Source of the DNA: Prorocentrum cordatum
Lineage: Eukaryota > Sar > Dinophyceae > Prorocentrales > Prorocentraceae
Assembly (NCBI GenBank): GCA_963575745.1
Contig: CAUYUJ010015009.1
Coordinates: forward strand, 156,273 to 220,272
Direction of reading: 5' to 3'
DNA length: 64,000 nucleotides
Below are positions 1 through 9,925 of this stretch, one piece after another. The notes beneath the pieces were generated by a model. The model was not told the origin of the DNA. It searched no databases and saw nothing but the letters and a program-made list of their open reading frames with translations. Position 1 is the stretch's first letter. Each line of letters starts with the position of its first letter. The position numbers and the translations under genes were made by a program.

Positions 1-938
1 GCCCCTAGTCCTCAAACCCATCTTCGACGCTCCAGACAGAGCGGGAGCTCTGACAACACGGATCCCGCCCCCGAGCCCAGGGAACCTGGCAGCCAGTCAA
101 ATTATGTACGCGCGGGGGAGGAAAGGGGACGACGCGGCGATGTTTTGTATTTTCATGTGTGGGTTAGCTGGAACCGACGACTCGCATCCCACCGCTCAAC
201 ATGCAACACACGGCTGAGCGAGCACCGCTCAACGGGCTCTATGCAACAACGCGGAGCCTGACGGTTGAAGCAAATAGATGACCGACTGTGTTCAACCAGG
301 TCGGCGGAGACGACGAGACATAACATAAATGATGCCCGCAGAAGGATCGCACACAGCTGTAAACAATCTGCGCACATGTTGTACAACGCGCAGCGGTGCA
401 GTCCATGAAGTGCAACTGGTGTCGCGAAGCCCATGGCGTGCAATTTGTACGGTGCAGCCCACGGGGGCCCAGTTGCAGCGTGCAGTGCATTGGGCACAGC
501 AGGGCAACTTGTGGGTTGCAACTGAAAGGGGTTGAATGTGTAACCCACTGGGCGCATTGTACGGGGTACGGGTCGGACGAAAGGGGGGGTTACACAGGGA
601 GTGTTAGCGAATGAACTCTCGTACTTCCAGCTGTTCTTCCCAGCGCCTCCTGGCGATCATGTGAGGTTCCTGGCGGCGGGGCCGAAAGCAACTGCACGCA
701 GCAGATTTCGTACCCCCTCTTTTCCCTGCTGCCTCCCTTCGTACGGCCCGAATTTGGTGGGCTGAAGCTCATGGGATGCAGCACGCATGGTTTTCCGCCC
801 GCGCGGGGCTCCACACGCAACAAGGGGGCGCGCCGGCGTCCTAAGACACCATTGATCTGGCGCGGGCCTCACGCGAGCCCTTCCTCCTCGCCCTCCTTCT
901 CCTCCTCCTCCACCCCCCCCCTCCTACATCACCATCAT
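1..938. other. No gene recognised; TGCA-rich stretch
   Basis: Short open frames occur on both strands but none resembles a known protein. Between about 370 and 535 the tetranucleotide TGCA recurs many times in irregular context (for example GTGCAACTGG, GTGCAGCCC, GTTGCAGCGTGCAG). This gives Cys/His-rich but meaningless translations. A short pyrimidine tract (about 880-930) precedes the satellite that follows. Confidence 0.4.
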
Positions 939-1665
939 GATTTCGGCAAGCCACTCCCACGTTTCGTGGCCCCGTAGAAAGCTTCACCGAAAGCCCCAAG
1001 GGCATGTCCACATGCGTCAGCACGCTGCGTGTCGGTACACTCCTCACACGTTTCGTGGTATCACAAGGAGCTCCACCGAAAGCCCCAGTGGCAAGGTCCA
1101 AATGCGTCCGCACGACGCATTTCGGTACACTCCTCAAACGTCTCGTGGCCCCGCAAGGAACTCCACCAACAGCCCCAATGACAGGGCCCACAGGCGTCCG
1201 CTCGATCAATTTTGGCATACTCACAAGCTTCGTGGCCCCATGGTCCACATACGCACCTTTCACACACTTCGTTGCCCCATAGGGAGCTCCACCGAAAGCC
1301 CCAATGGTAAGGTCCACATGCGTCCACACGACGCATTTCGGCAAACCTCTCACACGTTCCATGGCCCATGAGGAACTCCACCGAAGGCCCCAACCAATGG
1401 CAGGGTTCACATGCGTCCGCACCACCCATTTCGGCGCACTACTCACGCGTTTCATGGCCCCAACGAAGCTCCACCGAAAACCCCAGAGGCGGCAACGTCC
1501 ACATGCGTCCGCAAGACCCATTTCGGCACAGCCCCCCTCACACGAGACGTGGCCCCAGAGGAAGCTCCACCAAAGGCCCCAATGACAATGTCCACATGCG
1601 TCCGCCCGACCCATTTCGGCGCACCCGTCTCACGCTTGGTTGTCCCTTAGGGGGCTCCACCGAAG
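939..1665 (+). repeat. ~90-bp satellite, block 1
   Basis: Tandem units recur at about 958, 1046, 1134, 1222, 1261, 1351, 1444, 1538 and 1631, so the period is 88-94 bp with one unit shortened to about 40 bp. Each unit carries a box like TTTCGGCACACTCCTCACAC followed by GTTTCGTGGCCCC, then GGAGCTCCACCGAAAGCCCC and a GGTCCACATGCGTCC stretch. Units are roughly 75-85 percent alike by eye. The same satellite resumes at 3355-3885, and its TTTCGG...CGTGGCCC box reappears in the 51-52.7 kb array. Reading frames through it are artefacts of the repeat. Confidence 0.85.
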
Positions 1666-1669
1666 ACGG

Positions 1670-2125
1670 TTTTGGGGGTGACTGGTATCACCCTGATGCT
1701 CTCTTAAACTGTGCGGCCCCATGTTTTCCCTCAAAATACACACGGTTTACGGTGTGACACGAGTCACCCGGATGCTGTCTTATACTCCATGGTGCCATGG
1801 TGGCCCTCAGGCTGCAAATGGAATCCATAATTTTTCTCACATGGTTTTCGGGATGACACTTTTCACCTTGGTGCTTTTTTATACTGAATGGCCCCATGTC
1901 GGGCCCCAGAATACACATGAAACGCATAATTTGTCTCACACAGCTTTCAGGGTGACACATGCCGTCCTGGTTCTTCCTCATACTGCGTGTCCCCATGCTG
2001 GCCCTCAGAATACAAATGACACCACGCGGTTCCCGGGGTGACACGTGTCACCCTGGTGCTTTCTCAGGTCACGTGGTCCCATGTTCAAGTTCAGAATGCA
2101 AAGTAAACCGTATTTCCCAAACATC
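1670..2125 (+). repeat. 80-100-bp degenerate repeat with GGTGACAC/GTCACC boxes
   Basis: Five diverged units each contain a TGACAC..GTCACC.. box followed by TGGTGCT-like sequence (about 1677, 1756, 1854, 1953, 2040), then a GGCCCCATG...CCCTCAGAATACA stretch. The last box is an exact 18-bp palindrome, GGGTGACACGTGTCACCC, at 2036-2053. The block lies between satellite block 1 and the (ATC)n tract. No coding function is seen. Confidence 0.7.
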
Positions 2126-2283
2126 CTGTGGTGTTGGGTCCTTGTTTTGACGGGAAAGCGCCCCGCGTCACTCCCCTCCTCCTCCTCCTCCCCCCCCCTC
2201 CCCCCTCCCCCCCTCCCCCAGAGCACAGACACCATGTCTCATGCCACCGTGCCACCACCACCCCCCCTCCCGCCCTCCTCCCC

Positions 2284-2345
2284 TACCACATCCCACATCC
2301 CACATCCCGCATCCCGCATCCCCATCCCCATCCCCATCCCATCCC

Positions 2346-2397
<52 letters not shown>

Positions 2398-3105
2398 GTC
2401 ATCATCAGCATCATCAGCATCATCATACTCATCATCATAATCATCATACTCTTCATTATCATCACCATTATCATGACCATGACCATGTCCATGCCCATGA
2501 CCATCACCATCATCATCACCATAATCAGCCTCCTTCTCCTACTCCTTCCCCTCCTCCTCATCATCATCTTCGTCATCATCATCATCTCCATGACCATGAC
2601 CATGACCATCATCATCATCATCACCATCATCATTATCATCCTCATCCTCATCCTCCTCCTGCTCCTCGTCATCATCGTCATCATCATCACCATCATCATC
2701 ATTGTCATCCTAATCCTCACCCTTCTCCTCATCGTCACCGTCACCGTCATCGTTACCGTAATCGTCATCGCCATCGCCATCGGCATCGTCATCATCATCG
2801 TCATCGACATCGCCACCGCCACCGCCGTCGTCATCGTCATCGTCATCATCATCACCATCGTCATTGTCGTCATCAGCATCAGCATCAGCATCAGCATCAG
2901 CATCATCATCATCACCATCATCGTCATCATCCTCATCCTCATCCGCATCCTTATTCTCAAACTCATCCTCCTCCTCCTCCTCCTCATCATCGTCATCATC
3001 ATCATCATCATCATCATTGCTGTCGTCACCGTCGTCATCGTCATCATCAACATCATCACTATAACCATCACCACCACCACCACCACCACCATCATCGTCG
3101 TCAAC

Positions 3106-3136
<31 letters not shown>

Positions 3137-3183
3137 TCGTCATCGTCATCGTCATCATCATCATCACCACCACCATCACCACT

Positions 3184-3226
<43 letters not shown>

Positions 3227-3229
3227 TCG

Positions 3230-3271
<42 letters not shown>

Positions 3272-3354
3272 CCAGCATCAGCATCAACATCAGCACCATC
3301 ATAATCATCGTCATCATCATCATCATCATCATCATCAACGTCATCATCAACAGC
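2284..3354 (+). repeat. (ATC)n microsatellite, about 1 kb
   Basis: It begins with CATCCC/CCCAT repeats (2284-2345) and continues as an interrupted TCA/ATC trinucleotide tract with CAC, CGT and CCT variants up to satellite block 2. It is open in several frames (poly-Ile, poly-His, poly-Ser, poly-Met, poly-Asp), purely because the unit lacks stop codons. A similar GAT tract in the opposite sense lies at 40985-42210. Confidence 0.95.
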
Positions 3355-3885
3355 ATTTCGGCATACACCTGACACGTTTTGTGGCCTCACATGGAGCTCC
3401 ATCCAAAACCGCAATGGCAAACTCAGCATTTTGCCCCTGCCCCATGTCGGCACACTCTTCACACGATTCGTGGCCACATAGGGAGCTCCACAGAAGGCCC
3501 CAATGGCAAGGTTCGCATGCGGCTCCCCGCCCACCGCATGTCCATGTCGGCACACCCCTCACACGTTTCGTGGCCCCACAAGGAGCTCCACCGAAGTCTC
3601 AAAGGCAAGGTCCACATGCGGCTCCCCGCCAATAGTATTTCGATTTCGGCACACCCCTCGCACGTTTCGTGGCCCCACAAGGAGCTCCACCGAAAGCCTG
3701 AATGGCAAGGTCCACATGCGGCTCCCCGCCCACCGCATGTCCATTTCGACATACCCCACACACATTTCGTGGCCCCATAGGGAGCTCCACCGAAAGCCCC
3801 AATGGCAGGGTCCACATGCGGCTCTCCGTTCACCACATGTCCATCTCGGCACACCCCTCACACATTCCGAGGCCCCCAAGATAAT
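3355..3885 (+). repeat. ~90-100-bp satellite, block 2
   Basis: This is the same satellite as at 939-1665, with boxes at about 3368, 3461, 3560, 3659, 3760 and 3859 (period 93-101 bp). The units share CGGCACACCCCTCACACG, TTTCGTGGCCCCA, GGAGCTCCACCGAAAG and GGTCCACATGCGGCTCCCC. Within this block units are more alike than in block 1, suggesting local homogenisation. The two blocks are separated by the degenerate repeat and the (ATC)n tract. Confidence 0.85.
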
Positions 3886-3892
3886 CTTGATT

Positions 3893-4003
3893 TTCTTGTA
3901 TGTGTGTATGTTGGTATGTCTGTCTGTATGCATGTGTGTGTATGTATGTATGCATGTATGTATGTATGTATGTATGTATGTATGTATATATATATATACA
4001 TAT

Positions 4004-4044
<41 letters not shown>
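3893..4044 (+). repeat. (GTAT)n / (TA)n microsatellite
   Basis: TGTG/TATG tetranucleotide repeats pass into about 50 bp of alternating TA ending at 4044. This is one of very few AT-rich stretches in the window. Confidence 0.95.
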
Positions 4045-4046
<2 letters not shown>

Positions 4047-4084
4047 TGTATCGTTTCAACGTGACTTATGCGTTATCGCGACGC

Positions 4085-4735
4085 TACAAGACGACACCAC
4101 ACGCCCCCAAAACTCGCCCCAGAAGCCCCGCAAGACGGGCCAACAGATCCCCAAGATGCCCCAAGAGGCCCCCAATACGGCCCCGTAGACTTCCAAGGCG
4201 GCCCTAAAGGGCCCAAAGAGGGACTTACGACTGCCCAGAGAGGGTCCCAAGACGGCCTCCGAAGGCCCAGACGTCCCCCAGAGGCTCCCAAGAGGCCCGC
4301 CCGGCAGGCCCCTCAGAGACGCCAGGAGGCCCCTCAGAGGCACCCAGAAGGCTCTCAGGACGCTCCCTGGAAGCCCCAAGAAGGCCCCAAGAGGCCTCCC
4401 CTCCTCCTTTTCCACCCTCTCCTCCTCGTCTCTCTTCCCCTCCCAAAGGTTCCCACAAGGGGTTCCACAACGGCTAGGGGAACACACAGTCCAGTAACTC
4501 TGCCGCTGGCCACCCGGAAAGCCGCCCAAAAGGTGGGAGGCAAGGCCCTTGACCCCTCCAAGACGGCCCAGATTGTCCAAGATGGCCTCTGAGATGGCCT
4601 CCAGAGCAATCGAAATGGCAGCAGAAGATGCACTCAAATCGGCCCAAGATGGCCCCAAGACTGCCCAAGATGGCCTCAAGACGGCTCAAGGGGCCCCCAA
4701 GATGGGCTGCAGGAGGGCCCGACGAGGCCGACGTT
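4085..4735 (+). repeat. CCAAGANGGCC quasi-periodic block, copy 1
   Basis: A degenerate motif like CCCAAGACGGCC or CCCCAAGAGGCCCC recurs every 12-20 bp through the block, with purine A/G and pyrimidine C alternations but no strict period. The minus strand is open over about 200 codons of Trp/Gly/Leu/Ser/Pro-rich nonsense. Equivalent blocks occur at 25560-25890, 32690-33365 and 50690-50945. A separate ~70-bp repeat is embedded at 4440-4515. Confidence 0.75.
4440..4515. repeat. Short dispersed repeat, copy 1 (paired with 5585-5665)
   Basis: Shares with 5585-5665 an AAGG.GTT.C..AACGGCTRGGG.AACACACAGTCC core followed by TAACTCTG..TGGCCAC. Both copies sit next to a pyrimidine tract, and their minus-strand translations resemble each other over about 20 codons. 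This could be a fragment of an unrecognised transposon. Confidence 0.55.
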
Positions 4736-4817
4736 ATTGATTATTCGAATTCCGACCGCCCAGACGGCCCAATATCCCTCCGAGATTGCCCCAAGAGGCC
4801 TCTTCATCCTGCCCCCC

Positions 4818-5575
4818 CTGCATCCTCCTCCTCCTCCTCCTCCTCCCTTCCTCCATCCCTCTTACTTATAAATAGCTCCTCCCTGTCGCATCCCAGACGT
4901 GTTGGTAAGGCGGGCCGGGCGTTTCGCCTGAGACTTTCTCGCAATGTATGATCCTGACGCTTGAAAGTTGCAACCGTTTCATGGATGGAGGGCGGGCCAT
5001 TTTCAAAATGTGGCTCTCGCCTTAGCGCCGCGAACATTCATCTTATACGTTTGGTGCAATTTCACGGATTGAGGGCGGCTCCTTTTCAACATGCGGCTCT
5101 CGCTTTGGCGCCGCGTGCATTACTCCCAAAAGCTTGCCACAGTTTCTCAAGGATGGAGGCCAGTCTCTTTTCAACATATGACTTTCGTCTTGGCGCCGCG
5201 CACTCTCGTCAAAAAATCACAATTTCAAGGATTCGTAGGGTCGACTTGAGGGAACTTGTTTCTGGCCCGATTCATCATTGATGATGCTGCCTTAACAATC
5301 ACGTCGATTCGCGGTGGAGTCCCAGGAACCGCGTTCTGGCACGATGTCGGATCGTCAGGACGCAACAGTCACGTTGATCCACGGCGTTGAAGTCCCAGGA
5401 GCTGTGTTTTTTGGCACGATGGAGGATTCTCAGACGGTTGCCGTCCAATTGGCCATTCCCCGTCATGGACAATAATTTCTTTAGGGGCCTACGAAGAGGC
5501 AACTTGGAGGGAGGTTGCATCGCAGCATCTTTGATGCGTCTTGGGTTTATACTGGTCCTCATCCTCCTCACCCTT
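4818..5575 (-). mobile_element. Composite GGA/82-bp-satellite element, copy A (inverted)
   Basis: Read on the minus strand the order matches copy B at 15799-16656. A core (5525-5552) holds the hairpin GCATC-AAA-GATGC. Then comes about 290 bp of single-copy sequence, then 82-bp satellite units anchored on TTTCANGGATNGAGGGCGG (plus-strand positions about 4976, 5061, 5143, 5221). The right end contains GGGCCGGGCGTTTCGCC (4912-4928) and CTCCTCCCTGTCGCATCCC (4877-4895), and is bounded by (TCC)n at 4818-4853. The left side also meets a pyrimidine stretch (5553-5575). No coding region is evident, so any mobility would be non-autonomous. Confidence 0.7.
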
Positions 5576-5584
5576 TTTACCCCC

Positions 5585-5665
5585 CCACATGTTCCCCGAA
5601 AAGGTTTCCTTAACGGCTGGGGTAACACACAGTCCGATAACTTGGTCGAACTCTGGCCACAACAT
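5585..5665. repeat. Short dispersed repeat, copy 2 (paired with 4440-4515)
   Basis: Second copy of the AACGGCTGGGGTAACACACA-type repeat described at 4440-4515. It lies directly beyond the left end of composite copy A. Confidence 0.55.
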
Positions 5666-6150
5666 TTGTTCGTAATGGGCCCTGGAAGCGACGGGGCAAA
5701 TGTTTTCAAAGTAATTCCGTTTTGCAATTTGTTTGCTGGCTCTGGCGCCGCATTTTTCCCAAGTCCGTCGCATTTTTTGTTTGGTTCCGGTTCCGGTTTC
5801 AATCCCTTGAACACGGCAGAAACAGCCCTGCAGTTTCTGGGTCCCACTGGGGTTCGGCCATGCAGTCGCTTTGATCGACGCAGGCGGCGGCGATTCGTCG
5901 TAGACGTCTTCGATACTCTTCAAGCCGTGTTGAGATAATCGTCGTCCTGCCTTCGTGCACTCCTCGGCTAGGAGGAGGAGGAGGAGGGGGAGGAGGAGGA
6001 AGGGGAGGAGGAGGGCCCCCTCCGGGCGGCGCGCCGCACGGCGCTTCCTGTGCGGTCCGCGCCGCCTCGGTCTTTGGCCCTGGCTGCCCCAGGAGTGACT
6101 CGTGGGGGCCGTTTGGGGTCTCCCGCGGCGCGGGGCCCTCCAATGCTTGG
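5666..6150. other. No gene recognised; includes GGA tract 5970-6015
   Basis: No similarity to known proteins is visible. An interrupted AGG tract at 5970-6015 is followed by GC-rich sequence up to the 3' tail of LINE-A. The strand sense of this tract is opposite to the tail at 6151-6178, so it is probably a separate microsatellite. Confidence 0.4.
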
Positions 6151-6178
6151 CCTCCTCCTCCTCCTCCTCCTCCTCCTC
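6151..6178 (-). repeat. (GAG)n 3' tail of LINE-A
   Basis: On the minus strand the 3' UTR ends CACGCTC and runs directly into GAGGAGGAG. LINE-B ends in ACGCTCGAGGAGGAG at 35477, so the junction is conserved between two copies. Either the tail is templated by the element or the element always integrates at GAG. Confidence 0.75.
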
Positions 6179-6210
6179 GAGCGTGCCGGAGAGGTCCCGT
6201 CCCAAGGCGC

Positions 6211-7091
6211 CTAGCCTGCAGCAGGCCGACGGACCTGATGCCGCGCGCACCTGGCAATGGCCGCCGCCTCCTGATGGGACGGCGGGCGCGGTGCCTGGCG
6301 CGCTTCATTGTGAAGGACCTGCGCGCAGGTAACTCTGAAAAAGCCTTCCTTCGATGGTGCGCGAAGGCCGAATCGAGCAATCGGGCAGTCAGGGATGGGG
6401 GGGCGGGTGACAGAGGCGAGATGGGCGCAGAAGTGGAGACAAGACCAAACATGCTCGAAAGAGTGCTGTGCGTTACAACCGTACGGACAGTTCTGAATTT
6501 CTTGAAAGTTCGAGGACGTGACCCACCCCCAATATATGTACGAATTGCAGCATTTCGCCAGGAGGGGGGAAGAGGAAGGAGAGAGGAACGGACCTCAGAC
6601 CACGGAATCTGGGCAATAATTGGCTCGTGCAATGGGGGCCACTTCCTCGAGCGACGAAGAAAGAGAGCTTGGAGATCATCAGGGAAGAGAAGTTCATGAA
6701 TATGGTGCGATAGTTGTCGTTGGGGATAAAGGGCTTTAACAAGTATATGTGGATTCTCATTCTGAAGACGTTGAAGGTGAAGAAAAGCCGAGCGACAGGG
6801 AAGCCTGAGTTCTTTAACTTCTTGAAACTGCTGCGCAGCAGCCGCCTGCGTACTAGCAATCGCAGGCGACTGCCAGAAGGAGGGCCAGTGCTGTCGCCGC
6901 CAGACTCCGTCAGGTCAACTTCGACCACGAACGACCAGGGCGATCGGGATGTTCTCCTCGGCACTTGAGATCAGCATCTGATTCATTTCATTCCAAGACG
7001 AGAAGGTAAATAACGCAGCACGCATGATTTGTGCCGGGTTAGTCGCCCAGATACTTCGGACCAAGGGACCACCCCATTTAGCCAAATTAGG
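6211..7091 (-). pseudogene. LINE-A ORF2 C-terminal region with CCHC knuckle
   Basis: This continues the RT frame after the TAG at 7092-7094. It aligns with LINE-B from the PNL.KWGGP..RSIW motif onward through GRS.PD, IPW.EVR.SLL.LPPSWR and the final RHQV.RP. A TGA at 6915-6917 replaces the Trp codon of GRSWPD in LINE-B. A frameshift near 6495 moves the reading into the frame with CPYGC, then HSFEH, then VWSC, a CX3CX7HX3C-like metal knuckle; LINE-B has CPCC...HSLRH..WSC at the same place. The stop is TAG at 6211-6213. Such knuckles lie C-terminal to RT in R2- and L1-type elements and bind RNA or DNA. The reading is pseudogenic, but the gene order is intact. Confidence 0.75.
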
Positions 7092-8989
7092 CTAACCCTG
7101 GGCGTCAAGACGGAAACAAGGAAGGGCGAAACCACTAGCAAGCACTGCATGTTCCCTCTTTCGGTGCTGGGGCAGGAGCAGCTGGAACTGGCCAACGTAC
7201 GAGAGCACCGTCATCGCGCGCCTCGCGTACAGGTGCGCGGCGAGCTGGGTCGGAGCGCCTTCTTCCGCAATCATCTGTGCTCGCTTCACAAACTTCGCGA
7301 AAGGGTCCAGCCAGGACGTCAGAGGGGTCACGCTCGGGCCTATCCAGAGGCCAAGATATATGGCACCAGAGACCACGTCGAAGTTTTTCCACCCAGGAAC
7401 GGTTTGAGCGAGCATCATACGATAGCGGGCGGCGATCATCTCGTTAAACTCTGCCGCCAACGGCGCGAGCTTGCACTTCGCAGTCTTCAGCGCCAAATGC
7501 TCGAGGGACTGGGCAGTCCCGAAAATCTCGTGCAGGATCCCGATGCCCCGCAAACGGAATAAGATCGCGCCTATGTCATCGGCGCAAGCTCGAACAAGGC
7601 CTAGCTTCGGGGTTTCCAATATGTGACGGAACATTTTCAAGAAGGGATCGGCCCCGATGGCGAACAGAGTCCCGCTAGCGGGACACCCCTGGATAATGCC
7701 GCTAGTAACCCAGAAGAGGACCATTTCTTCCCCGCCAATCAGGCCAAGACAGATGACGCTGGTGCACAGATTCGCCAGAAGAGCGAAGAGAGGAGGAGGG
7801 GGGGAGATGCGACGAAGGACGGCAAGGAGCCATTGCTGAGAGAACGAAGGGAACGCCTGACCGAAGTCAAAGCAGAGGAGAGAGGGGAGAAGAGAGGGCG
7901 GGTCACCAGTCATACTGGCATGACGGGCAACGGCGTCGAGTTCGACAATGTTATCGCCAAAGTTTCGTCGAGGGACGAAGCCCCGCTGGGCGCCGTCAAG
8001 ACCCGGAGGGGGAGCAGCCGTCAATGGGCGGACCGAAATCGCCGTGATGATTTTATTGTCGCAGTTCTTTAACCCCAGGGGTCTGGTCTCCGCAGGCCGC
8101 CTCGCCCCAGGGAAATCACCAGGAGGGTCGGCCCCCTTGGGGGTGAAAACTCCCCGCGACATATTATATCCAAAAATGAGATTGCCCCGCGTGGAGCCAT
8201 CTCATCGAATTCAAAAGCACTTCATCTCCTAGAGGGGCGTTCTTCCACGCGCAATAGGGAATGCGGTCGGGCCCAGGGGCGCATTCGCACTGGTGTTCCA
8301 GGAATTTCCGAAGCTGGGACAACGTGGGAGGGGGGATGTCTTGACAATTGAGGTCAGGAGGAAATCTGTCCAGGAATTGTTCAGCCGCCTCATGGAGGTA
8401 CTCCTTAGCTTCGAACGCCGGCGCCCAGTGCTGCGAGAGCGATCGCATGATCGCGGCGGGAGACTGCTCGACCGCGCCAGAGTCTAACCTCACACCGGCC
8501 AAAATCACGCGCCGATCGAACGGGGACCAAAGACGGGCGAGCCGCGCAACTCGGCGAGCACGGCCCACAACACGCGCGACCGCCGACGGGTCGCGGAGCC
8601 GCTGAGCACTAGCCTGCAGGGAGCGTTGGGTCGACTCGGCGAGGGAGAAGTGGAGCGAGTTGGAGAGGGTCGTGAAGGCCTGAGGGTTGGAGAAGGAGAC
8701 GAGGTGGGTGTCGTAGTTGAGGTTCAAGTGCTCCCTGCAGAGCTCGTGCGAGCGGAAAAGCCTGCGCGCCAGCGACCAATCTTGCCTGAACGCTGCTCTC
8801 GCCATGCTCCTGGCCATGAGATACCTTGCAGTGTGGGTCTGAGGTCGTTTGGGGATAATCAAATCCCGAGCGTGCCGACTCGCTTCTAACATGAGGAATT
8901 TAAAATAATCATGGGCCATCGGCGGCGAGAGCTCATCCAGGGGGCGAGCCGCGAGCGCCTTCTTCAGAAAGCTCCGAAACTCACGAGAC
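7092..8989 (-). pseudogene. LINE-A ORF2 reverse transcriptase
   Basis: The N-terminal part (8989 to about 8175) contains the thumbless linker and APGPDRIPYCAW, the RT motif 1 type. A frameshift near 8170 (HFW then stop against LLFGYN in LINE-B) joins to the frame 8162-7092. There the motifs run in order: ETRPLGLKNCDNK (motif 2), QRGFVPRRNFGDNI, CFDFGQAFPS (motif A with catalytic Asp), GIIQGCPASGTLF (motif B), ACADDIGAIL (motif C, CADD in place of YADD), then KCKLAPL (motif D). All three catalytic Asp residues are present. The frame ends at TAG 7092-7094, a Trp codon in LINE-B. RT would prime at a nick made by the endonuclease. Confidence 0.9.
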
Positions 8990-9912
8990 TCAAAGATGGT
9001 CCTCGGAATCGGACGCTCGGCCACATGAGTGGGGGGGGCGCGCGCAAATGCAGATTTCCACAGGGGCGTGATCCGACAGGCCCTGGGCATCCAAAACTTC
9101 GGGGCGCCCCCTAACGGCACCTCCAGAGGCAAATTGCGAGGGGATCCAGGCAGGCAACGAGGGGAAGGCCCTATCAATAAATCCGAGGGTATTTTGGGCA
9201 GCAGAAGTGGGTTGGGGAGAGGAGTTCAAATTCAACAGCCGTGGCCAGGGCACCCCTCCACGCAGGGGGGGGGGGGGGGTCGATAGGGGGGGGGGTCGGT
9301 CAAATCATCAGGGGAGATGGTGTTAGGGACCTGGGGGTCATGAGGCAGAGGGGTATGAGAAGGGGGATTCAAGTCCCCAGCAATGAGAACAAGTTTATTG
9401 AGAGGGTCAGCCTGAGCGAGGGAAAGCTCGCCCTTGATCCAGCCGAGGAGGAGCGCCTGCTCAGTCTGGGGCAGCCCGTGGTTGTGGATGTTAAAGGGGC
9501 TCACACCACAGCGCCCATTTACTGCCGAGATACTCGTGAGAAGAGCCCTTCCAGGAACGATCGGAGTCGAGGAGAGGAGAGGGAGCCGGCCACCAGTGAG
9601 GGCTTCCCTAGCAGCAGAGGGCAAACATTTGGGGAAGAGGGTGATCGCGCCTCCTGTACGGAAGTTGGGGTGGAAGGAGGAGCAGGCGTGGAAAGGGAGG
9701 TGAAGGGAGTGGAGAAGGTCCTTAACGTCACAATGGGCCCCGTGCGTTTCTTGAAGGGCAACTATCGAACCCGTCTCTAGTAGACGGCGTAAAAACTTGA
9801 TTTTACGAAGTCTGAGCGAGTCGTCGTGATGAAACAATGCCCTCGCATTCCACGTCACGACCCGCAAGCGAAAGAGCGGCGCCCCTTCGCGCCTCACAGC
9901 ACCGTGCCACAG
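8990..9912 (-). pseudogene. LINE-A ORF2 APE-type endonuclease
   Basis: Endonuclease/exonuclease/phosphatase-fold motifs occur in order: VTWNAR (Asn), ALQETHGA (Glu), RTGGAITLF, NIHNHGL, IAGDLN (Asp/Asn) and GLSDHAPV (Ser-Asp-His), the last near 9063-9088. Homopolymers of 15 G (9265-9279) and 10 G (9286-9295), read as C on the coding strand, separate GDLN from SDH and shift the frame. The ORF2 start expected from LINE-B (ATG TGG CAT GG) is CTG TGG CAC GG here at 9912, 13 nt after the ORF1 stop. This enzyme nicks the target DNA in target-primed reverse transcription. Confidence 0.85.
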
Positions 9913-9925
9913 GGCACTCAGAACG

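Noticed and set aside
2128-3372. Long open frames (Ile-, His-, Met- or Asp-rich, up to 464 codons) on both strands
   Set aside because: They are translations of the (ATC)n tract, which contains no stop codon in most frames. No start context or non-repetitive domain.
939-3885. Regularly spaced repeats as a CRISPR array
   Set aside because: Units are contiguous 88-101 bp satellites without constant short repeats and unique spacers, and the genome is eukaryotic.
7078-7096. TAGCCAAATTAGGCTA as a spliced-leader relic or hairpin
   Set aside because: It lies inside the LINE-A RT reading frame and encodes the conserved PNLAKWG region; the symmetry comes from the Trp-to-stop change.
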